This document shows, one piece after another, positions 1-5,070 of a stretch of DNA of 5,070 nt (its first letter is position 1; the number at the start of each line of letters is the position of its first letter). The notes beneath the pieces were generated by a model that saw only the letters and a program-made list of their open reading frames with translations, was not told the origin of the DNA and ran no database searches. A program made the position numbers and the translations under genes. Source of the stretch: Candidatus Equimonas enterica (lineage in GTDB: Bacteria; Bacteroidota; Bacteroidia; Bacteroidales; Bacteroidaceae); the NCBI GenBank assembly GCA_018066225.1, contig JAGHRU010000211.1, positions 1 through 5,070 of the forward strand, read 5' to 3'.

Positions 1-470
1 ATTCATCCATCATCCCCTACGAGCGTCGCTACTTTGCTGGTGGCGCCAACAGCGTCAGAGGATGGAGCGTGCGCCGCCTGGGCCCCGGCTCCTACGCAGG
101 CACCGATGGCAATATAGACTTCATCAACCAGACGGGAAACATGCACCTCGACCTCTCGGTAGAGTTTCGCAGTTTCTTGTTCTGGAAACTCCATGGCGCT
201 GCCTTCATCGACGCAGGCAACATCTGGAATACGCGCGACTACGCCAATCAACCTGGCGGAAAATTTAAGTGGAATACGTTTTATCGTGAAATCGCTGTGG
301 CCTATGGCCTCGGACTGCGTCTTAATTTCGGCTATTTCATCCTACGCTTCGACGGCGGCATGAAGGCCATCGACCCAGCCTGTCCTCACGGCCGTGACCA
401 CTACCCTATTACGCATCCCAACTTTTCCCGCGACTTCACCCTGCACTTCGCTGTGGGTCTCCCTTTCTAA
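1..470 (+). CDS. Omp85-family outer membrane protein (BamA/TamA/TamL-like), C-terminal beta-barrel, 5'-truncated by window edge
   Basis: This is the last 155 codons of a larger gene; the frame is open to the left edge (first full codon at 3) and stops with TAA at 468-470. The visible protein begins SSIIPYERRYFAGGANSVRGW, and the GGxNSVRGW stretch (visible residues 13-21) is the conserved VRGF/VRGW loop-6 motif of Omp85 barrels, which insert or translocate proteins at the outer membrane. Alternating hydrophobic strands follow (LDLSVEFRS, GAAFIDAGNIW, VAYGLGLRLNF, YFILRFDGGMK), and the chain ends in FAVGLPF, a terminal aromatic as in outer-membrane beta-signals. The Bacteroidetes paralogues BamA and TamL share this barrel. 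The overall wording resembles the TamL-like type, but the POTRA domains and any lipoprotein signal that would decide this lie outside the window, so no symbol is given. The next gene starts 21 bases downstream on the same strand, which suggests co-transcription. Confidence 0.92.
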   Translation, partial: SSIIPYERRYFAGGANSVRGWSVRRLGPGSYAGTDGNIDFINQTGNMHLDLSVEFRSFLFWKLHGAAFIDAGNIWNTRDYANQPGGKFKWNTFYREIAVAYGLGLRLNFGYFILRFDGGMKAIDPACPHGRDHYPITHPNFSRDFTLHFAVGLPF

Positions 471-491
471 CCTCCTACGTTATCACTGAAT

Positions 492-1325
492 ATGACTACC
501 CTCACTGTATTAGGAAGCGGCAGCAGTGGCAACTGCTATTTCCTCGAAGCCAACGATACAGCCATCCTCATAGATTTAGGCATAGGCATACGCCTGTTTA
601 AGCGTCACACCAATACCTACGGCCTCAATCAGGAACACATTAAAGCCATCGTCGTAACCCATGACCACGCCGACCATGTCAAGGCGGTCGGTTACCTGTC
701 GCAGCAGCGACACATCCCCGTATATGCCACACGCAATGTGCACGAGGGGATGCTTCGCAATAGGTTTTTGACGAAGAAAGTACCGCAGGAAATGCGCCAT
801 GACATAGCACAGGACGAGACGTTCTCCATCGGCCCATTTCGCCTGACACCCTTTCACATTAAGCACGATGCGTCGGACAATAGCGGCTACTTCATCGCGT
901 GGGACATCGCAGCCGACCTTCTCCATCCTGCCTCAAAGGGCACTTTGCTGCTGATGACCGACATCGGCACTATTCCCGACAAGGCAAAGGAGTATGTGCC
1001 GCAGGCCGATTACATCGTCTTCGAGTCCAACTACGACGAACAGATGCTGCGTGTAGGTCCTTACCCAGCCCGCTTGAAAGGCAGAATCTTGGGGGCTTAC
1101 GGCCACACCTCCAACGCTGAGGCTGCAGCTTTCCTCAAAGCGCATCTCACGCCACGCACCCGACATATATGGCTCTGCCACCTGTCACAAGAAAACAACA
1201 CGCCCGACATAGCCCAGCGCACCACGGAACAGGCGCTGCAAGGCCTGACATTCGCTCCACCGCCAGTCACACCGCTGAAACGCCGTGAGCCATCGGGACG
1301 TATAGTATTGGACGAACTACGATGA
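492..1325 (+). CDS. MBL-fold metallo-hydrolase, YycJ/WalJ-like
   Basis: This is a complete 277-residue cytoplasmic protein with no signal peptide, about the usual length for YycJ/WalJ proteins. It opens with LTVLGSGSSGNCYFLE, the typical first strand and glycine/serine turn of this group. The metal-binding HxHxDH motif is THDHADH (H57, H59, D61, H62). Probable further ligands are H125 in IKHDASD, D157 in MTDIG and H230 in LCHLSQENN. GHTSN (residues 204-208) matches the GHLSN element of the family. Family members bind two metal ions; Bacillus YycJ/WalJ is described as a DNA exonuclease-like enzyme affecting cell-division/replication coordination, but the substrate here is not known. The ATG at 492 is the only reasonable start, directly before the first strand; no Shine-Dalgarno is seen, as is normal in Bacteroidetes. 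The TGA stop overlaps the ATG of dnaG by four bases. Family assignment is firm; the WalJ equivalence is inferred. Confidence 0.93.
   Translation: MTTLTVLGSGSSGNCYFLEANDTAILIDLGIGIRLFKRHTNTYGLNQEHIKAIVVTHDHADHVKAVGYLSQQRHIPVYATRNVHEGMLRNRFLTKKVPQEMRHDIAQDETFSIGPFRLTPFHIKHDASDNSGYFIAWDIAADLLHPASKGTLLLMTDIGTIPDKAKEYVPQADYIVFESNYDEQMLRVGPYPARLKGRILGAYGHTSNAEAAAFLKAHLTPRTRHIWLCHLSQENNTPDIAQRTTEQALQGLTFAPPPVTPLKRREPSGRIVLDELR
1322..1325 (+). other. ATGA stop/start overlap between the hydrolase and dnaG
   Basis: The dnaG start codon ATG (1322-1324) overlaps the TGA stop (1323-1325) of the upstream hydrolase. Such ATGA junctions commonly allow translational coupling by ribosome re-initiation. No Shine-Dalgarno of note precedes it. 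The start is supported independently because the protein then begins with the expected primase sequence MIDHTTIERIRAAADIVDVV. Confidence 0.85.
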
Positions 1326-3322
1326 TTGATCACACTACCATAGAACGCATTAGAGCCGCTGCCGACATCGTCGATGTCGTGCAGGAGTTTGTCACGCTAC
1401 GCAAGCGCGGGGCCAACTACATCGGTCTCTGCCCATTCCACGACGACAGGACACCGTCCTTCACTGTCAGCCCGACGCGACAGACCTGCAAATGCTGGAG
1501 CTGTGGCGAGGGAGGCAATGTGTTCTCCTTCGTGATGAAGCACGAGCAGTTATCCTTCCCCGAAGCCATCAAATGGCTGGGAAAACGCTATGGCATAGAA
1601 GTGAAGGAACGCGAACTGACGGAGAAAGACAAAGCCATTGCCTCGGAGCGTGAAAGCCTGTTGGTAGTCAATGAATGGGCGCAGCAATACTTCCAAAAGA
1701 CGCTCCACGAGAGTGCCGACGGCATTGCCATCGGTATGGCCTACTTCCGCGGTAGAGCACTGCGTGACGACACCATACGCAAGTTTGGCCTCGGCTATGC
1801 TCCAGAGACCAGCAACGCACTGCTTACGGCTGCCGAGGCCGTCGGCCACAAGACGGAATACCTCTGCCAGACGGGACTATGCAAGCAGACGGAAGATGGT
1901 GGGCGCACTTACGATGCCTTTCGTGGGCGTGTGATGTTCCCCATCTATGACACCAGCGGGCGCGTTGTTGGCTTCGGCGGTCGCATACTCGCCAGCGAGA
2001 AGGTAAAGCACGTCGGCAAATACATCAACTCTCCCGAGAGTGCCATCTACCACAAGGAGCGCGTGCTTTACGGTTTGTACCAAGCCAAGAAAGCCATAGC
2101 AGCGCAAGACGAGGTCATCATCGTTGAGGGTTATCTCGATGTCATCAGCATGCACCAATGCGGCATTGAGAATGTCGTTGCACCCTGTGGCACTGCCTTT
2201 ACCGAGGGACAGATAAATCTCATACGTCGATTTACCAACAACGCTACGCTTATCTTTGACGGCGACGCCGCTGGCATCCACGCAGCCGAGCGCGCCACCC
2301 GAATGTTGCTGGCCAACGGCTTCAAGATAAAAGTGCTGGTGTTGCCTGACGGACAAGACCCCGACGAATTTGTCAAGACACACTCTGCCACCGAGTTTAA
2401 GCAATATATCGAAGCCAATGCTACGGACTTCATACGCTTCTTCACAACGCTTCGCCTGAAAGAAAGCAAGGGTGACCCACAGATGGTCATCGCAGCCATA
2501 GACGAGATGGCAGCGTACATCGCGCTCATTCCCGACACGATAGCACGCCAAGTCTATACCAAGGAATGTGCCGAACTCACAGGTATCAGCGAGCAAAATA
2601 TCATCGCAGCAGTCGATAAGGAGCGCCACCGCATAGTCTCCAACGCTTCAAGCCAGAGCAGTGCGACGAGAGGCAATGCCGCTGCAAACGCTGATAGCCG
2701 TGTCGGTACGCAGCCACAGGAGGCACCAACCGCGCCTACCGCGCTGCCAGCACCTGCCGCAGACAATATCGAAGAGCGTGAACTGGCCATAGCGGTGCTC
2801 CGCTACGGCGATATGATGCTCTACCCTACACCCGAGGACGGCAAAAAACCGATGGTGACAGAAGAGGAGAACACGAAAGTGGCCACCTTCGTCGTAGAGG
2901 AACTCACCAGCGACGGCATAACACTCACCAACGCCCTCTATCGCGCGGTCATCGAAGAGGCTGCCGTCCATGCCGAAGAGGCGGATTTCGTGGCATGCAA
3001 CTACTTCTTGGAACATCAAGACACGGCGATAGCGCAATTTGCCACGCAGACTTTCACGGATAAGTATCCGCTATGCCAAAGCCAGCAGAAGCAGTTCAGA
3101 CAAGACGAGATGCGGCTCTACGAAATCGTGCCACGCCTCGTGCTGGACGTGAAATGCGCCGTGGTGAAAAAAGAAATAGCAAGGCTACAACTCGAAATCC
3201 GCGACCCGGAAGTGCAAAAAGACGCTGAAGCCGTAAATCGTATTATGGAAGAACTGATGGTGCTTCGCACGATAATGAAGAAGTTTGCACCACTGCTTGG
3301 TGACCGTGTTGTGACACGCTGA
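1322..3322 (+). CDS. dnaG: DNA primase DnaG
   Basis: This is the replicative primase, which synthesises short RNA primers at the fork together with the DnaB helicase. At 666 residues it is longer than E. coli DnaG (581), as is usual in Bacteroidetes. A CHC2 zinc finger near the N-terminus has ligands C37, H40, C58 and C61 (spacing C-x2-H-x17-C-x2-C) and recognises template. The DnaG core follows, with FRGRVMFPIYD (about 200-210), GRVVGFGGRIL (213-223) and YINSPESAIYHK (234-245). The Toprim catalytic domain has VEGYLD (E269, D273), FDGDAAG (D313, D315) and LPDGQDPDEF (D346, D348), so all expected acidic metal-binding residues are present. A low-complexity Ala/Ser/Thr/Pro linker covers about 440-482. 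The C-terminal region (about 483-666) should bind DnaB; it ends in a charged helical stretch (about 611-666) finishing GDRVVTR. The gene overlaps the hydrolase by four bases and is followed by a terminator 21 bases after the TGA. Confidence 0.98.
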   Translation: MIDHTTIERIRAAADIVDVVQEFVTLRKRGANYIGLCPFHDDRTPSFTVSPTRQTCKCWSCGEGGNVFSFVMKHEQLSFPEAIKWLGKRYGIEVKERELTEKDKAIASERESLLVVNEWAQQYFQKTLHESADGIAIGMAYFRGRALRDDTIRKFGLGYAPETSNALLTAAEAVGHKTEYLCQTGLCKQTEDGGRTYDAFRGRVMFPIYDTSGRVVGFGGRILASEKVKHVGKYINSPESAIYHKERVLYGLYQAKKAIAAQDEVIIVEGYLDVISMHQCGIENVVAPCGTAFTEGQINLIRRFTNNATLIFDGDAAGIHAAERATRMLLANGFKIKVLVLPDGQDPDEFVKTHSATEFKQYIEANATDFIRFFTTLRLKESKGDPQMVIAAIDEMAAYIALIPDTIARQVYTKECAELTGISEQNIIAAVDKERHRIVSNASSQSSATRGNAAANADSRVGTQPQEAPTAPTALPAPAADNIEERELAIAVLRYGDMMLYPTPEDGKKPMVTEEENTKVATFVVEELTSDGITLTNALYRAVIEEAAVHAEEADFVACNYFLEHQDTAIAQFATQTFTDKYPLCQSQQKQFRQDEMRLYEIVPRLVLDVKCAVVKKEIARLQLEIRDPEVQKDAEAVNRIMEELMVLRTIMKKFAPLLGDRVVTR

Positions 3323-3330
3323 AACCGACT

Positions 3331-3406
3331 TGCCCAGATAAGAAAAACGATGAGCGCAGACTGTTTTCACGGTCTGCGCTCATCGTTTTAACGCTCTGCC
3401 CAGATA
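3331..3406. repeat. 10-bp direct repeat TGCCCAGATA on both sides of the terminator hairpin
   Basis: TGCCCAGATA occurs at 3331-3340 and again at 3397-3406, one copy on each side of the hairpin and both in the same orientation. Each is also preceded by ACGCT (3316-3320, ten bases before; 3391-3395, one base before). No function is apparent. It could be a remnant of a local duplication or chance, and it is too short to call a target-site duplication of any element. Confidence 0.4.
3344..3389. terminator. Bidirectional intrinsic terminator between converging genes
   Basis: The arm AAAACGATGAGCGCAGAC (3344-3361) pairs perfectly over 18 bases with 3372-3389. The stem continues inward through a T-G wobble (3362/3371), G-C (3363/3370) and T-A (3364/3369), leaving a four-base TTTC loop (3365-3368). 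The A-run at 3343-3347 and the T-run at 3386-3389 place a U-tract after the GC-rich stem on either transcript, so it should stop both dnaG transcription (+) and the DUF4301/membrane-protein transcript (-). It lies 21 bases past the dnaG stop and 21 bases past the stop of the opposing gene. The U-tracts are short (4-5), but the stem is very stable. Confidence 0.93.
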
Positions 3407-3410
3407 GGTT

Positions 3411-3776
3411 TTAGTACAAAATGAAAGCCCCACCGACACCTGATAAGAGCGTCATAAAGATGGTGGTGAAATGGTAGCGGAACAGCCCTATCAGTGTCAC
3501 TGCAACCAGCGACAACATGACGACCCAATGCCATAGCGAAACGGGCGGACAGAGCAGCCAAAGCATCACCACACCGACCAAGAGCAGCAGTATGCGCGCG
3601 AGACGCCTGACTTCGATATGCCACCCCGTGATTTGCAACAGCAAGAAGCGCACAACGCCTGCTGTCAAGCAAGCCGTAATGCCACGGATAGCCCCTTCGG
3701 CCCACCACATATCAGGGGTGATCCAAAGCCATTGCGCCAAGAGGAGCAAGGCGGTGATAAGGATAAGGAGTATCAT
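3411..3776 (-). CDS. Small multi-pass membrane protein, unknown function
   Basis: I do not recognise this 121-residue protein. It is strongly hydrophobic, with likely membrane segments at about residues 2-19, 30-50, 60-76, 80-98 and 103-120, so four or five spans in the inner membrane. The single more polar loop, HIEVRRLAR (53-61), carries the basic residues expected on the cytoplasmic side. Tryptophans cluster near the segment ends (W16, W18, W24, W25, W52, W73, W82, W84). I see no enzymatic or transporter motif. The ATG (3774-3776) lies 43 bases after the stop of the DUF4301 gene on the same strand, so the two are probably co-transcribed, and the shared terminator follows 21 bases after its TAA. 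The frame stays open upstream of the ATG for about 25 codons but offers no better start. An overlapping frame (3388-3708, same strand) is polar and non-membrane and is judged a shadow. This is probably a real gene, as frame-wide hydrophobic periodicity is unlikely by chance. Confidence 0.78.
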   Translation of the reverse strand: MILLILITALLLLAQWLWITPDMWWAEGAIRGITACLTAGVVRFLLLQITGWHIEVRRLARILLLLVGVVMLWLLCPPVSLWHWVVMLSLVAVTLIGLFRYHFTTIFMTLLSGVGGAFILY

Positions 3777-3819
3777 GGCTGTGTTGCTGCTATGGGGAAA
3801 TGGGGGGCACGACTGCGCC

Positions 3820-5070
3820 TTATCGTAAATGTTCGGCGCGGAATAAGTCGTTCACCGTCTTGACGGGGTTGAAAGTAGAGAGCGGTACTTCGACAAACAG
3901 CGTGAGCCAATCGCTCATCGCCCCATTCCAAAGCCCTGGCAATTCCAAGGCTTTCAGTGGTTTGCCATCCTTGGATTTGCTGGAAATGAAGCCCGTAGAT
4001 TTATCAACGAAATCTCTCAGATGATATTTCTCTCCGCGATAGTCTTTGATGCCGCATACTAAATCTACGGGGTTGAAGTGCGTACCTTGCTTAAACATCG
4101 CCACGGCTTCGGCATTGTCAAGGTCAATTTGCGACTGCTCCAAGATTTGCAACGAGCGACTGCCATCGGCATTGTAGGCCACAAACGGACCGCCACCGGG
4201 CTCTCCAACATTGCGCACCATGCCGCAGACACGCATCGGACGGCGCAGTTTCGTCAGCAAGTATTGACGTAGTGGCTCACCAGTCAAGACTCCGGGCGGC
4301 GTAATGCAGAATACCTCACGCGTGAAGTCCAGGATGTGCTGCAAGTCGTCTGCTGTGCACGCCCCCTGCTCCAACTGCTGGGTATAAGCAAAGACCCTCG
4401 CCTGCACCTCCACGAGCAAGCCTGATAGAATTTGCTTGTAACGCACCGTCTCTGCTTTGAGACGATCGGGGACGACGTTGTCTATGTTTTTGATGAAGAT
4501 GACATCGGCATCGAGTTCACCCAAATTCTCAATCAGCGCGCCATGACCACCAGGGCGGAACAACATCGTGCCATCGGAGAGAACGAAGGGAGTGTTGTCG
4601 GGATTGACGGCTACGGTGTCTGTCGATGGCTGCTGCTCGCTGTAAGAGATGTTATACTTTACGCCAAATCGCTGCGCATAATCATCTGAAATCCTGCGCT
4701 GTAACGTCTCAAACAAAGCCTTGTGCTCGTGCGAGACGGTGAAGTGAATATTTACGCTGTCATCAGCATTTCGAGCATACATCGCCCCTTCGACCAGATG
4801 TTCTTCCATCGGCGTGCGGCTACCTTCGGCATACGCATGAAACAGCAATAAGCCTTTGGGCAAATGGCCATAGCAGAGACCTTCGTCGGTGAGCAATACG
4901 CGCAGCACCTCTTTGTAGCAACCATCGGCAAGGGCTTCGCGGACAGAGGTGCCGTGCGCCTGCTGATAGGCATCGTCGAGTGCCGTATAAAATGCTGCTT
5001 GCTCTATGGAAGCGAAAAACTGGGCCACGGGACTCTCTGCCGTAGGTGCCTCCTCCGCGCTGTCCATAAA
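3820..5070 (-). CDS. DUF4301 family protein, possible nucleotidyltransferase-like enzyme, N-terminus outside window
   Basis: The frame runs from the right edge to TAA at 3820-3822. The first visible Met is at 5067, but the codon before it is sense (Phe) and family members are about 500 residues long, so that Met is probably internal and roughly 90-100 N-terminal residues are missing, likely including the glycine-rich segment that begins the family. Numbering from that Met, the family signatures are LPKGLLLFHAY (69-79), HFTVSHEH (108-115), SEQQPSTDT (143-151), FRPGGHGALIENL (170-182), FIKNIDNVVPDRLK (191-204) and CGMVRNVGEPGGGPF (281-295). DUF4301 has no established function. PGGHG followed by a NIDN element resembles the order PPGGHG...NiDN in UDP-sugar pyrophosphorylases, so a nucleotidyltransferase fold is a reasonable inference. 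No signal peptide or membrane segment is seen in the visible part, so a cytoplasmic location is likely. A small membrane-protein gene follows 43 bases later. Confidence 0.9.
   Translation of the reverse strand, partial: FMDSAEEAPTAESPVAQFFASIEQAAFYTALDDAYQQAHGTSVREALADGCYKEVLRVLLTDEGLCYGHLPKGLLLFHAYAEGSRTPMEEHLVEGAMYARNADDSVNIHFTVSHEHKALFETLQRRISDDYAQRFGVKYNISYSEQQPSTDTVAVNPDNTPFVLSDGTMLFRPGGHGALIENLGELDADVIFIKNIDNVVPDRLKAETVRYKQILSGLLVEVQARVFAYTQQLEQGACTADDLQHILDFTREVFCITPPGVLTGEPLRQYLLTKLRRPMRVCGMVRNVGEPGGGPFVAYNADGSRSLQILEQSQIDLDNAEAVAMFKQGTHFNPVDLVCGIKDYRGEKYHLRDFVDKSTGFISSKSKDGKPLKALELPGLWNGAMSDWLTLFVEVPLSTFNPVKTVNDLFRAEHLR

Noticed and set aside
471..491. Possible promoter or ribosome binding site before the MBL hydrolase
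   Set aside because: The 21-base gap has no Bacteroidetes -7 (TAnnTTTG) element and no Shine-Dalgarno; CCTCC at 471-475 is in the anti-Shine-Dalgarno sense and not a binding site on the mRNA.
576..1333. Several - strand frames opposite the MBL hydrolase
   Set aside because: The + strand product has complete, ordered metal-binding motifs; the opposite frames show none and are shadows.
1877..2629. A 250-codon open frame on the - strand inside dnaG
   Set aside because: It lies wholly antisense to the Toprim core of dnaG, whose coding is certain. Its translation shows no recognisable domain, and long antisense frames are common in GC-rich coding sequence.
3388..3708. A 106-codon open frame on the - strand overlapping the small membrane protein
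   Set aside because: Its product is rich in Arg, His and Ala with no structure, it runs into the terminator hairpin, and the overlapping frame gives a coherent multi-span membrane protein ending 21 bases before the hairpin.
3777..3819. Gap between DUF4301 and the membrane protein as a regulatory site
   Set aside because: The 43 bases contain a short G-run (3803-3808) but no hairpin, promoter element or repeat that I can support.
3517..3863. Two + strand open frames opposite the small membrane protein
   Set aside because: Their products are low-complexity and basic, with no family resemblance. They also run against the direction of the DUF4301/membrane-protein group.

Overview
The window looks like a piece of a Bacteroidales chromosome, most like Prevotella/Bacteroides. 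Four things point there: the C-terminal barrel of a Bacteroidetes-type Omp85 protein, a DnaG primase with the Bacteroidetes-style N-terminus and long C-terminal extension, a protein of the largely Bacteroidetes-restricted DUF4301 family, and the absence of clear Shine-Dalgarno sequences before the starts. Composition looks moderately GC-rich and even across the genes, with no sign of recent transfer. These family assignments come from reading the translations, not from a search.

Layout: two gene groups converge. On the + strand, positions 1-3322 hold the 3' end of an Omp85 (BamA/TamA/TamL-like) outer-membrane barrel gene, then a YycJ/WalJ-like metallo-beta-lactamase-fold hydrolase 21 bases later, then dnaG, whose ATG overlaps the hydrolase stop (ATGA). 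On the - strand, positions 5070-3411 hold the 3' portion of a DUF4301 gene whose N-terminus lies beyond the window edge, followed 43 bases later by a small hydrophobic membrane protein of unknown function. The groups meet at a strong hairpin (3344-3389) with A and T tracts on its two sides. It lies exactly 21 bases from each stop codon and should terminate transcription in both directions.

How the genes fit together: dnaG makes the RNA primers for replication. The overlapping upstream hydrolase belongs to a group linked in Firmicutes to DNA nuclease activity and to coordination of division with replication, so the pair may be co-expressed for a functional reason. The Omp85 gene concerns outer-membrane biogenesis and is probably only a co-transcribed neighbour. 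The DUF4301 protein has motifs that resemble UDP-sugar pyrophosphorylases, so it may be a nucleotidyltransferase of unknown substrate. The small membrane protein beside it has no readable function.

I see no mobile element, CRISPR array, tRNA or rRNA, and no clearly undescribed system. The least understood material is the DUF4301/membrane-protein pair. No stretch over 300 bases lacks a gene; all gaps are under 100 bases.
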